Positions 24,885-32,960 are shown, counted from the first letter of the stretch. The stretch is 33,012 bases of DNA from Saprospiraceae bacterium (GCA_025055285.1 JANWXM010000034.1:1-33012), one strand, 5' to 3'. A program made the numbers and translations. The notes: generated by a model from the sequence alone, not told the origin.

Positions 24885-25412
24885 TTATCGAGGTGCAAAG
24901 GTAGCAAGCTTTTCGCGAATGCGAAATAAATACCTTTTCTTTAAAAAATAATCGCGCACTTGCAATAAGTCTTCGCGGCTTGTTGGACTGTCCTCGGTGT
25001 ATCGGTCTAAAACGGGTGCAATAGCCTCGTCCAGCGCGCGCTCCAGTTGAGCAACTGCCTGTGTGGCTTGCTCTAAGCGTTTACCATCGAACTCTAGCTC
25101 TAGCTCCAGAAGGATTTCGTTGATGTCCATTACCTCGCTGAGAAACGCTTCGGGTACCCGCTGTTGACCTTCCTCATTGAGCAATCCTTTGATTTCGAGC
25201 ACATGACGCATCCGGAGCTCTGGGTGAGAAAGCGTTTGGAATGCCTCGTTGTTGAGGGTAGCAAGGCGCAACGTTTCTTCCTGATCTTCTGGCGAGGCCA
25301 AGGTGTAGAAATCTGGATGGTATTTTCTACTATTCTGATAATAAAGGTGGCGCAATTGCGCCTCGTCTATGCGAAAGGAAACGGGTAGTCCGAAAAATTC
25401 AAAATAGTTCAT
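24885..25412 (-). CDS. hscB: HscB-like Fe-S cluster assembly co-chaperone (J-domain protein)
   Basis: The 175-residue protein opens with a J domain (NYFEFFGLPVSFRIDEAQL) carrying the HPD tripeptide at residues 32-34, which stimulates ATP hydrolysis by an Hsp70 partner. It is followed by the helical C-terminal domain characteristic of HscB (LNEAFQTLSHPELRMRHVLEIKG, then the SEVMDINEILLELE stretch that contacts IscU). Length agrees with bacterial HscB (about 170). Cytoplasmic. The gene starts four bases after the rseP stop, so the two are co-transcribed. Other isc or suf genes are not nearby. Its last codons also form the promoter box of tRNA-Leu. Confidence 0.9.
   Translation of the reverse strand: MNYFEFFGLPVSFRIDEAQLRHLYYQNSRKYHPDFYTLASPEDQEETLRLATLNNEAFQTLSHPELRMRHVLEIKGLLNEEGQQRVPEAFLSEVMDINEILLELELEFDGKRLEQATQAVAQLERALDEAIAPVLDRYTEDSPTSREDLLQVRDYFLKKRYLFRIREKLATFAPR
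24896..24926 (-). promoter_or_regulatory. promoter of tRNA-Leu embedded in the 3' end of hscB
   Basis: On the minus strand TTTC (24926-24923), a 19-base spacer and TACCTTTG (24903-24896) match the Bacteroidota promoter, exactly at -7 and three of four at -33. The box lies within the codons for Ala-Thr-Phe-Ala near the end of hscB and predicts a start near 24890, about ten bases before the tRNA 5' end. Confidence 0.6.
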
Positions 25413-25416
25413 ATTC

Positions 25417-26766
25417 TCAAAAGAAGCGTTGAAAGAAATGACGCCACAGGTCTAGGCCAAAGGCATAAACCATGAGGCCGAGCAGGAGAAAAAAGCCTAT
25501 AGTAACAGCCCGTTCCACAACCCGATCACTAACCTTCCGACCAGAAATAACTTCCCAGAGAAGAAACATGACATACCCTCCATCTAGAGCAGGTATGGGT
25601 AACAGGTTCATAAACGCCAACAAAATACTCAACGATGCCGTAAGGGTCCAAAACCGTTCCCAATCCCACGAGGTGCCATACATTTTGCCAATACTAATGA
25701 TGCTTCCAAGGTTTTCCTTAACAGAAAGCTCGCCTCGAAACATTTTACCGAAGGCCTTTAGTTGATTGCTCAAAAATTCTATACCCATACGCACGCCTTC
25801 GGGTATCGCGGCTGCCAAGGAGTAAGGTTTGCGCTGGACGAGAAAGAAACCCTCGACACGAGGCCGTACACCAATAAGCCCTTGAGCAGTCAGCGTAAGA
25901 GAAAAAACAAGGGTATCGGCTCCGCGCAGGATGGTAATGGTTGCGGGTTTACCTTTGTTCGCTCGAGCTAGAGGAGTAAATTCATCGTAGAAAAGTGTGG
26001 GTTGGTCATTAAAAGCAATAATTCGGTCTCCTGGTTGAATGCCCGCCTCTTTTGCAGGCATTCCAGGCATTACTTCTGCTACATAGAAAGGTATTCGGGG
26101 ACTCATAAGCGTGTTTTTGGCTACTTTCTCCTTCACCAGGCGGTCAGCAATGTCGTCCGGTAGCCGAAAAGTGAGGGACTTCCCTTGGCGCAGGACAGTT
26201 ACCTCGCAGGCATTATTGAGAATTACTTCCTCGACGAATGCCGCCGGATCTACTTGGTCTATAGAGCGATTGCCTACCCGCAAGAGGACATCGCCTTGTT
26301 GAAAACCACACTCCAGCAAAATAGGCTCGAAGGCCAGCCCATACGGCAGGGAGTTATTGGGAATGTAGGACTTTCCGAAGAAAAACAGTAAAGCGGCGAA
26401 GATGAAGAAACCCAATAAAAAGTTTACCGTGACGCCACCGATCATGATGATTAAGCGCTGCCAAGCAGGTTTGGAGCGAAACTCCCATGGCTGAGGAGGC
26501 CGTTTTAAAGCCTCCGTGTCCATACTTTCGTCTACCATGCCAGCGATCTTGACATAGCCGCCAAGCGGAAGCCATCCAATGCCATATTCGGTATCGCCTT
26601 TGCGCGTTTTCCAGAGGGCATGGAAAGGAGCAAAATCAAAAAACAGGTAAAATTTCTCTACACGCGTCTTAAACCAACGCGCTGGGAAGAAATGGCCCAA
26701 CTCGTGTAGTAGGATGAGAAGCGAAAGGCTAAGCAAAAACTGCGTAATGTTGACAACAGTATCCAT
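25417..26766 (-). CDS. rseP: RseP-type site-2 intramembrane zinc metalloprotease
   Basis: This 449-residue inner-membrane protease has HELGH (His21, Glu22, His25) in the first transmembrane helix, the catalytic zinc site. The periplasmic region contains one complete PDZ-like domain (MPGMPAKEAGIQPGDRIIAFNDQP) and a preceding more degenerate one (ILLECGFQQGDVLLRVGN). The third zinc ligand region is FMNLLPIPALDGG near residue 390, followed by a last membrane helix. RseP cleaves membrane-bound anti-sigma factors and leftover signal peptides. An ECF sigma factor occurs elsewhere in this window, but there is no sequence evidence that they act together. It is followed directly by hscB. A -7 box lies about 85 bases upstream of the ATG. 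Confidence 0.93.
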   Translation of the reverse strand: MDTVVNITQFLLSLSLLILLHELGHFFPARWFKTRVEKFYLFFDFAPFHALWKTRKGDTEYGIGWLPLGGYVKIAGMVDESMDTEALKRPPQPWEFRSKPAWQRLIIMIGGVTVNFLLGFFIFAALLFFFGKSYIPNNSLPYGLAFEPILLECGFQQGDVLLRVGNRSIDQVDPAAFVEEVILNNACEVTVLRQGKSLTFRLPDDIADRLVKEKVAKNTLMSPRIPFYVAEVMPGMPAKEAGIQPGDRIIAFNDQPTLFYDEFTPLARANKGKPATITILRGADTLVFSLTLTAQGLIGVRPRVEGFFLVQRKPYSLAAAIPEGVRMGIEFLSNQLKAFGKMFRGELSVKENLGSIISIGKMYGTSWDWERFWTLTASLSILLAFMNLLPIPALDGGYVMFLLWEVISGRKVSDRVVERAVTIGFFLLLGLMVYAFGLDLWRHFFQRFF

Positions 26767-26850
26767 TTCCTAAAGTGTTAAACGCCGTCAGAGATGCGCC
26801 TAATTTCCAGAAAAAATAGAGAAAAGAGCTTCAAATACCTCATAGAACTG

Positions 26851-26858
26851 CAAAGGTA
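26851..26858 (-). promoter_or_regulatory. -7 promoter box of the rseP-hscB operon
   Basis: CAAAGGTA on the plus strand is TACCTTTG on the minus strand, an exact TAnnTTTG match, 85 bases before the rseP ATG at 26766. A TTTG occurs 23 bases upstream (26885-26882), slightly farther than usual. Confidence 0.55.
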
Positions 26859-27232
26859 GCGCGACAATAGGCGAACATCACCAAAAATGACTGCTGGCTG
26901 AAGCAAACGCATATAGAAACCGATTTTTCTATCCCACTTCCGTCGAGCATGCGCGCGCCTTATCAAGGAAGGAAGTAGTAGGTAGTAATTGGTGGAAATC
27001 CTGTTTTCTTGTCTTGATCGCTTCGTCTTTGGCGCCCTAGGTTCCTAGTATCAAACCTCAGTAACTGCGAAAAAGGTGTTTTTCGTTAGGTAAATGTTCA
27101 AAAGACTGCCGTTAACCAAAGGAGGAAAGAGTGCCTTTTGCTGTGCGCAGCTTAACAGTTACTTATACGTTTGTGGTAGAAAAATATCAACTTCATGGGC
27201 GATTGTCGCCTCGAAAGACTAGCGAAATACGC

Positions 27233-27240
27233 TACTTTTG
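27233..27240 (+). promoter_or_regulatory. -7 promoter box immediately before dnaX
   Basis: TACTTTTG is an exact match to TAnnTTTG and ends six bases before the dnaX ATG at 27247. Transcription from it would begin at or within a base or two of the start codon, giving a leaderless mRNA. No clear -33 TTTG is present. Confidence 0.5.
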
Positions 27241-27246
27241 TCGCGG

Positions 27247-29022
27247 ATGAGTACCTTCGTCGTATCTGCCCGAAAGTATCGGCCCCTGCGCTTTGAGGAT
27301 GTTGTGGGGCAGCAGCACGTAGCTCAAACACTAAAGAATGCCCTAGCTACGGGTCACTTAGCGCATGCTTTTCTTTTTTGCGGGCCGCGCGGCGTAGGCA
27401 AGACTACTTGTGCTCGCATCTTGGCTCGAGTACTTAATTGTGAAAATCGGACGCCAGCCTTCGAGGCGTGCCAGCAGTGTAGCTCCTGCTTAGCCTTTCG
27501 AGATGATGCCTCTTGGAATATTTTTGAGCTCGATGCTGCCTCTAACAACGGTGTAGATCATATTCGCGCTTTGGTGGAACAAGTGCGCATTCCGCCGCAA
27601 CGCGGCCAGTACAAGGTCTACATCATTGACGAAGTGCATATGCTCTCACAGGGCGCCTTCAACGCCTTTTTAAAGACTTTGGAAGAGCCGCCGCCTTATG
27701 CCGTCTTTATTTTGGCAACGACGGAAAAACACAAAATATTGCCAACCATCTTATCGCGTTGCCAAGTGTTCGACTTTCGACGCATCGAAGTGACCGACAT
27801 TGTCGCTCATTTGGCCAAAATCTGCCGGTTGGAAGGCATTCAAGCCGATGAGGAAGCTCTGCGCATTATTGCACAAAAAGCTGATGGTTCTTTGCGTGAC
27901 GCCTTGTCCATCTTCGACCGCCTTAGTAGCGCTGCGGGAGGAAGACCCATCTGCTACCAAACAGTACTAGAAAACCTCAATATCCTAGATTACGACTACT
28001 ATTTTCAAATTACCGATGCGCTGTTGAGCGAAGACACTTCGGCCGTGCTGCTCCTGTTCGACGACATTTTGCGAAAGGGCTTCGAACCTGAAATTTTTCT
28101 CACGGGACTTGCCGACCATTTGCGCAACTTACTGGTGTGCCGCGATCCGGCGACCTTGTCTCTATTAGAAGTAGGTGAAAACTTGCGCGAACGCTACCAG
28201 CAACAGGCTCAAGTAGCGTCGCTTTCATTTTTAATGACAGCCTTGTCGATAATTAACGATTGTGATGTCAACCTGAAAACAGCGCGGCACAAGCGACTGC
28301 ATGTTGAAATTGCCTTGCTTAGAATATGCTACCTGCTGCGAGCAGAATTGGTTCCTGGCTTTGCTGAAAAAAAAACGATTGATGTACCTCCATTGAGCCA
28401 TAAACTTGAGCCGTTACCGACTGCATCGGAATCACTTCCAAAAGTGCTAGCAAATTCACTGCCCAAGGCCTCAACCCAAGGAAATTTGCCTCCGTCTACC
28501 GCAACGGAGCTCAGCCCGCGCGATATGCAAGCGCTTCGTACCGACATAAAACTAGGGCGCAGGCGCATTGAAGACATCCCATTGCGATTAGACGCATTTG
28601 ACTCGGTTGTCGCAGAGGAGGCCATCCAAATAGCAAAGTTAGAGAGCCGCCTTTCGCTAGCAAACGTCTGCGCCGAATGGCAGAATTTTGCTAATACGAC
28701 ACCTTCGCCCTCGTTGCGCCAAGCTATGTCGGCTTCAGAACTTTCCCTCGAAGGAGAAAGTCTAATTGTTTACGTTGGGCTTGCTGTCCACAAAAACCTT
28801 ATTCAGGCCGAAATCAACCATCTACGCGATACCCTGCGCCGAAATCTGAATGCTCCAAAATTGAATATCCGCGTGCAACTCGACGAGCAAAGAGCCTCTG
28901 CCGTCGAATTGCCCAAGCCGCGGCGTATACTGACGGCAAAGGAAAAACTCGACCAGATGGTTCAAGCTAACCCCGCCGTACTTGACCTGCTTAAGCGCTT
29001 TGAACTAAAAATTGACGAGTAG
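27247..29022 (+). CDS. dnaX: DNA polymerase III subunit tau (gamma/tau)
   Basis: This 591-residue clamp-loader ATPase connects the replicase core to the sliding-clamp loading machinery. Domain I has Walker A GPRGVGKT (46-53), a four-cysteine zinc knuckle (Cys65, Cys75, Cys78, Cys81), Walker B VYIIDEVH (124-131) and the SRC arginine-finger motif (170-172). The lid and collar domains continue to about residue 365. A low-complexity linker (about 370-420) then leads to the tau-specific C-terminal region, which has a helical domain ending FELKIDE. The start is the ATG at 27247. A TTG three codons earlier falls inside the promoter box and is rejected. A run of nine A residues at 28367-28375, exactly at the domain III/linker junction, may generate a short gamma-like form (see separate feature). 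Confidence 0.95.
   Translation: MSTFVVSARKYRPLRFEDVVGQQHVAQTLKNALATGHLAHAFLFCGPRGVGKTTCARILARVLNCENRTPAFEACQQCSSCLAFRDDASWNIFELDAASNNGVDHIRALVEQVRIPPQRGQYKVYIIDEVHMLSQGAFNAFLKTLEEPPPYAVFILATTEKHKILPTILSRCQVFDFRRIEVTDIVAHLAKICRLEGIQADEEALRIIAQKADGSLRDALSIFDRLSSAAGGRPICYQTVLENLNILDYDYYFQITDALLSEDTSAVLLLFDDILRKGFEPEIFLTGLADHLRNLLVCRDPATLSLLEVGENLRERYQQQAQVASLSFLMTALSIINDCDVNLKTARHKRLHVEIALLRICYLLRAELVPGFAEKKTIDVPPLSHKLEPLPTASESLPKVLANSLPKASTQGNLPPSTATELSPRDMQALRTDIKLGRRRIEDIPLRLDAFDSVVAEEAIQIAKLESRLSLANVCAEWQNFANTTPSPSLRQAMSASELSLEGESLIVYVGLAVHKNLIQAEINHLRDTLRRNLNAPKLNIRVQLDEQRASAVELPKPRRILTAKEKLDQMVQANPAVLDLLKRFELKIDE
28367..28382 (+). other. dnaX: A9 slippery tract in dnaX with immediate stop in shifted frames
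   Basis: The codons GAA AAA AAA ACG contain nine consecutive A residues (28367-28375). Insertion of one A in the transcript, or a -1 ribosomal shift on the heptamer A AAA AAA, gives AAC GAT TGA, ending at 28382 and yielding a 378-residue protein. Loss of one A gives CGA TTG ATG TAC CTC CAT TGA, which also stops within seven codons. Both truncated forms keep the ATPase and collar domains and lose the tau tail. In Thermus thermophilus an A9 run in dnaX does this by transcriptional slippage, and in E. coli dnaX uses a -1 frameshift. Confidence 0.6.
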
Positions 29023-29183
29023 CCCTACCACTACTTTCTTTTCGATGCCCTCTTTGGCATTCAAAATGAAGGAAGCCTCTCCTCTGCTCACAGGGCAGTC
29101 TACACCGACTCAATGCTACTAAAAACGCACTTTAAAGCCTATAAAAGTGTGCTGGGCATGTCTACCAAACGCAGGTGCAAAGA

Positions 29184-29262
29184 GTTAGAGGGAGAGGGAA
29201 CCTTGGCATCTAACTTAGGCAGTAGAACCTTTTCTACCTGCACCCTCTATCCCTCTCTGAAC
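29184..29262 (+). repeat. long imperfect hairpin downstream of dnaX
   Basis: A purine-rich arm, GTTAGAGGGAGAGGG (from 29184), can pair with the pyrimidine-rich arm CCCTCTATCCCTCTCTGAAC (29243-29262) with two small bulges. The loop contains its own perfect stem, GTAGAA (29222-29227) with TTCTAC (29232-29237), around CCTT. GGCTTTTCTGTTT follows the right arm. This could be a dnaX terminator or a structured or mobile intergenic element. Confidence 0.45.
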
Positions 29263-29342
29263 GGCTTTTCTGTTTAATTGCGTCTTCCTCAACCGAACGA
29301 CTATCCTAGAGAAGAACCGTATTCTGTCTCGCTTACTTAGGG

Positions 29343-29373
29343 TTGATCGCTAAAATTTAGTGGTGTACTTTTG
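29343..29373 (+). promoter_or_regulatory. Bacteroidota-type promoter of the DUF5682 gene
   Basis: TTG (29343-29345), a 20-base spacer and TACTTTTG (29366-29373) match the -33/-7 consensus. The expected start is near 29379, giving a leader of about 27 bases before the ATG at 29406. Confidence 0.62.
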
Positions 29374-29405
29374 TTTACGACATAAGTCGCTCAGCATTCT
29401 TTGCG

Positions 29406-31607
29406 ATGGCCAACGTTTGGATTTACGGCATTCGCCACCACGGTCCTGGTTCGGCACGTAGCGTGCGGGCTGCATTGGAACACGCCCGACCGGATATACT
29501 GCTCGTCGAAGGACCCGCCGACGCAGAAGATATGCTGCCGTGGATCGGACATGCCGATTTAAAGCCGCCTGTAGCCTTATTAGTGTATAACCCAAAGAAC
29601 CTAAAGCAGACGGCCTTTTTCCCTTTTGCAGAGTTTTCGCCCGAATGGCAAGCTCTCTCCTACGGCTTGCAAGAAGGCATACCTATTCGTCTTATAGATT
29701 TGCCTATGTCGCTGGCATTTAGCCTCAGGGCGACATTGTCTGGAGATGAGAGCCAGCAGTATGCTCTCTACGACCCTTTTGGCGACCTCGCTCGAATGGG
29801 CGGATACACAGATGCGGAGCGTTGGTGGGAAGTATATTTTGAACGACAGAAATACGGTGACGCTCAGGAGGTCTTCAGCGTGATTCTAACATTGATGCAG
29901 GCGCTGCGCAATGCTCGACACGCTCGGGGCGAAAAAGAGCCTTTGGAAGTGCTGGTGCGCGAAGCGTTCATGCGAAGCAGGATACGACGCACTCAGCGCG
30001 AGGGTTTTAAGCGTATCGCAGTGGTATGCGGAGCCTGGCATGGGCCAGCGCTAGCCCAAGTAGAGGCAATCTCGACGAAGAGCGATGAGGCTTTACTGAA
30101 GCCGCTTAAGCGCCAGCCAACGCGAGCGACGTGGATTCCATGGTCATTTGACCGGCTAGCGCGTCAGAGTAATTATCCAGCGGGAGTGTGGTCGCCAGCG
30201 TGGTACCAGGCGCTGTGGAATGGCGACGCTGAATTAGAGCATTGGTTTTCCCGTGCAGCCCAGCTGCTGCGTCGCAAAGGCCTTTTTGCTTCGCCCGCTC
30301 AGGTAATTGAAGCGGTTCGGCTGGCACAAACCTTGGCAGCTTTGCGAAATACTCCCGTAGCGGGCATCGAAGAACTGCGCGAGGCTGCTATAACAGTCTT
30401 GTGCCAGGGAGCTGAAAGCGCCTATGCATTGATAGAGCGACACCTCGTGATAGGAGATGCTCTGGGTCAGACGCCTGCAGATGTACCTCGCGTACCTCTA
30501 ATAGCAGATTTCGAGGCTCAAGCACGAAGTGCTCGACTTAAACTAAGCCCAGAAGAGGAATGGTTGGAATTGGATTTGCGGGAAGAGGCGCATTTGCGCA
30601 AGAGCCGTCTTTTACATCGAACGAAATTAGTGGGCGTACCCTGGGGGCGCGAGCAGATCGTCCGTGGGCGAAAGGAGGGTCGCTTCCACGAGCAATGGGT
30701 GCTGCGCTGGCTACCCGACTACACGGTGCAACTCATTGAGGCGGGTCAATGGGGTGGTACCCTAGAGGAGGCTGCGGTTCATTACCTCTGCTGGCAACTC
30801 TCGTCAGAGAAATCCTTAAGTAAATTGGTAGAATTATTGAGCGATGCCTTGAAGGCTGATTTGCCTGCTCTACTCGAACCGTTGCTCAAGCGTCTAGAGG
30901 AGTCGAGTGCTCAGAACCAGGATATACTGGCATTAATTGATGCCGCCTTGCCTTTAATAGAAATGTTGCGCTATGGCCATGCGCGCCAATTAAATTTAGA
31001 GGCAGTAGAACAACTTCTCCAGCGCCTTATTCCGCGAATATGCGTTCAATTGCCCGGAGCCTGCGTGGAACTCCCAAATGACACAGCTGCACAGTTGCTC
31101 AAGCGAGTGCTCGCCATGCATCGAGTGATTCACCTGTGGCATCCTGAAGTTTATCTCCCTCTGTGGCAGGAGGCGTTGCTTCAAATTGCTGAACGCGGGT
31201 CTCCTCTGGTGGCGGGTCTTTGTGTTCGCTTGCTATTGGAAGACGAAGTGTATACCGTGCAGCAGGCGACGGAGGAGATGCAGTTTCGGCTTTTCCACGG
31301 GCGTTCGTCATGGGACTCTGCCTCCTGGTTGGAGGGCTTCCTTCATGAGGGCGGTCTCCTGTTGCTTTATCGCCCTGCCCTTTGGCAAGTACTCGATGAC
31401 TGGGTTTGTGCTCTTGAAAAGGAAGCTTTTGACCAGGTACTTCCACTCTTGCGCCGCACATTCAGCGCTCTTAGTGAAAGTGAGCGCAAAAAATTATTCA
31501 TGCTCGTTCGGCATACACAACGAGGTGATGTTCACTCTCGACCTGCCGAGCTAGACTCTATCCGACTGGAGCTTTTGCGCCCTTTATTAGAGAAGCTTTT
31601 CCCTTGA
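29406..31607 (+). CDS. DUF5682 family protein
   Basis: This 733-residue soluble protein has two motifs I associate with DUF5682: the N-terminal GIRHHGPGSARSV block (residues 7-19) followed by LVEGPADAEDML, and VVCGAWHGPAL near residue 205. The N-terminal third looks like an alpha/beta catalytic-type fold with conserved histidines. The rest is mainly helical (LLRRKGLFASPAQVIEAVRLAQTLAAL and later repeats), like a scaffold. The function is unknown. Family members usually sit in clusters with MoxR-type AAA+ ATPases, VWA-domain proteins and SWIM zinc-finger proteins. None of these is present here on either side. The gene has its own promoter and ends five bases from the convergent response regulator gene. 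Confidence 0.75.
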   Translation: MANVWIYGIRHHGPGSARSVRAALEHARPDILLVEGPADAEDMLPWIGHADLKPPVALLVYNPKNLKQTAFFPFAEFSPEWQALSYGLQEGIPIRLIDLPMSLAFSLRATLSGDESQQYALYDPFGDLARMGGYTDAERWWEVYFERQKYGDAQEVFSVILTLMQALRNARHARGEKEPLEVLVREAFMRSRIRRTQREGFKRIAVVCGAWHGPALAQVEAISTKSDEALLKPLKRQPTRATWIPWSFDRLARQSNYPAGVWSPAWYQALWNGDAELEHWFSRAAQLLRRKGLFASPAQVIEAVRLAQTLAALRNTPVAGIEELREAAITVLCQGAESAYALIERHLVIGDALGQTPADVPRVPLIADFEAQARSARLKLSPEEEWLELDLREEAHLRKSRLLHRTKLVGVPWGREQIVRGRKEGRFHEQWVLRWLPDYTVQLIEAGQWGGTLEEAAVHYLCWQLSSEKSLSKLVELLSDALKADLPALLEPLLKRLEESSAQNQDILALIDAALPLIEMLRYGHARQLNLEAVEQLLQRLIPRICVQLPGACVELPNDTAAQLLKRVLAMHRVIHLWHPEVYLPLWQEALLQIAERGSPLVAGLCVRLLLEDEVYTVQQATEEMQFRLFHGRSSWDSASWLEGFLHEGGLLLLYRPALWQVLDDWVCALEKEAFDQVLPLLRRTFSALSESERKKLFMLVRHTQRGDVHSRPAELDSIRLELLRPLLEKLFP

Positions 31608-31612
31608 GGCCG

Positions 31613-32782
31613 CTACTTGGGCAGCACGTACTTATGCACGTCTTCTTCCCGAACGACGTTGTCACACAGGATGAGCAACCGCTCAACGACGTTAGCTAAT
31701 TCTCGAATATTGCCCGTCCAATTATATTCCTGCAGAGCGCGAATCGCTTCCGGAGTGAAGTGCTTCGGCGGGTGGCCATAGTCATCGCTAATGCGGCGGT
31801 TGAAGTGCTCGATTAGTAAAGGTATGTCCTCTCGACGCTCGTTAAGCGAAGGGACCTGAACTACAATGACCGCCAAGCGATGGTAGAGGTCTTCGCGAAA
31901 CCGCCCTTTCTCTATCTCTTTGCGCAGATCTTTGTTCGTAGCAGCAATGACGCGAACGTCAACCTTAATCTCTTTTGTGTCGCCTACTCGAGTAATTTTA
32001 TTCTCTTGGAGAGCGCGCAACACTTTGGCTTGAGCGTCTAAGCTCATATCGCCAACTTCATCAAGGAAAAGCGTTCCTCCATTGGCCTGTTCAAACTTGC
32101 CGGGACGGTCTGCTATCGCTCCCGTAAAAGAGCCCTTTTTATGACCAAAAAGTTCACTCTCAATGAGTTCGGAAGGAATGGCCGCGCAGTTAACTTCTAC
32201 CAAAGGGCCATTGGCGCGCTGACTCTTCTGATGAATCCAGCGGGCTACTAATTCCTTGCCGCTGCCGTTGGGGCCCGTAATGAGCACTCGGCTCTCTGTA
32301 GGCGCTATCTTTTCTATCATGCGCTTTACCTCTCGAATAGGTGCGCTTTCGCCGACCATAGTTATGCCCTTTGTGTTGCCCTTCACCTGCTTCTCCAGCT
32401 TCTGTTTGGTGGTTACTAGCTCGGCTTTCTCCATGGCGTTGCGCACCGTAATGAGGATGCGGTTCAAGTCGGGCGGCTTAGAGATGAAATCAAAAGCGCC
32501 TTTCTTTACTGCTTCCACAGCCGTATCAATCGTCCCGTGCCCACTAACCATAATAACGGGAGTTTCGGGAGAAATCATCATGATGCGCTCTAGCGCCTCG
32601 ATGCCGTCCATCTTGGGCATCTTGATGTCCATGATGACGACATCGTACTTTTGGTTTTGAACTTTGGACACGCCTTCTTGTCCGTCAGCTGCTTCTTCTA
32701 CTTCATACCCTTCAAATTCAAGAATTTCTCGCAACGTGCGGCGAATAGGCACCTCATCATCAACGATTAAAATTTTCGCCAT
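31613..32782 (-). CDS. NtrC-family sigma-54 response regulator lacking a DNA-binding domain
   Basis: This 389-residue protein has a receiver domain (acidic Asp8 and Asp9, phosphoacceptor Asp52 in VVIMDIKMPKMDG, Lys102 in FISKPPD). A sigma-54-interacting AAA+ domain follows: Walker A GPNGSGKE at 170-177, GSFTGA at 217-222, Walker B TLFLDEVGDM near 237, and a sensor/lid region to GNIRELANVVERL. It ends a few residues after the AAA+ lid. Typical NtrC proteins have another 60-90 residues with a Fis-type helix-turn-helix, and this one has none. GSFTGA keeps the T that contacts sigma-54. It may activate from solution or through a partner. No histidine kinase lies beside it in the window. ATG at 32782 gives the standard receiver N terminus. 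Confidence 0.92.
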   Translation of the reverse strand: MAKILIVDDEVPIRRTLREILEFEGYEVEEAADGQEGVSKVQNQKYDVVIMDIKMPKMDGIEALERIMMISPETPVIMVSGHGTIDTAVEAVKKGAFDFISKPPDLNRILITVRNAMEKAELVTTKQKLEKQVKGNTKGITMVGESAPIREVKRMIEKIAPTESRVLITGPNGSGKELVARWIHQKSQRANGPLVEVNCAAIPSELIESELFGHKKGSFTGAIADRPGKFEQANGGTLFLDEVGDMSLDAQAKVLRALQENKITRVGDTKEIKVDVRVIAATNKDLRKEIEKGRFREDLYHRLAVIVVQVPSLNERREDIPLLIEHFNRRISDDYGHPPKHFTPEAIRALQEYNWTGNIRELANVVERLLILCDNVVREEDVHKYVLPK

Positions 32783-32960
32783 GGGAACTCTTTGGTTATC
32801 GCGTTAGTTGCCCACAAAGAAAACAGCTTTATCACAAACGCTAATAATTTACGGCAGTTTGTTTTGATGAGTCAAAACTGACTTCATTTGGGTAAAGTTT
32901 TATAACTTTTGAGATAAAATCTTGTGAGGCCGTTTAATGCATCTTCCGCACCCCTTCTTC

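Larger units (their letters stand above)
26767..27246. other. divergent intergenic region between rseP and dnaX
   Basis: The 480 bases hold a minus-strand -7 box (26851-26858) for rseP and a plus-strand -7 box (27233-27240) for dnaX. In between I find no convincing gene, RNA structure or repeat; short open frames are not protein-like. Confidence 0.5.
29023..29405. other. intergenic region between dnaX and the DUF5682 gene
   Basis: These 383 bases contain the hairpin at 29184-29262 and a complete promoter at 29343-29373. No open frame in the remaining sequence has protein-like composition, and nothing further was recognised. Confidence 0.5.

Noticed and set aside
27238-27246. TTG start three codons upstream of the dnaX ATG
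   Set aside because: The TTG is part of an exact promoter box (TACTTTTG) and the extra residues precede the normal MSTFVVSARKYRP N terminus, so the ATG at 27247 was used.
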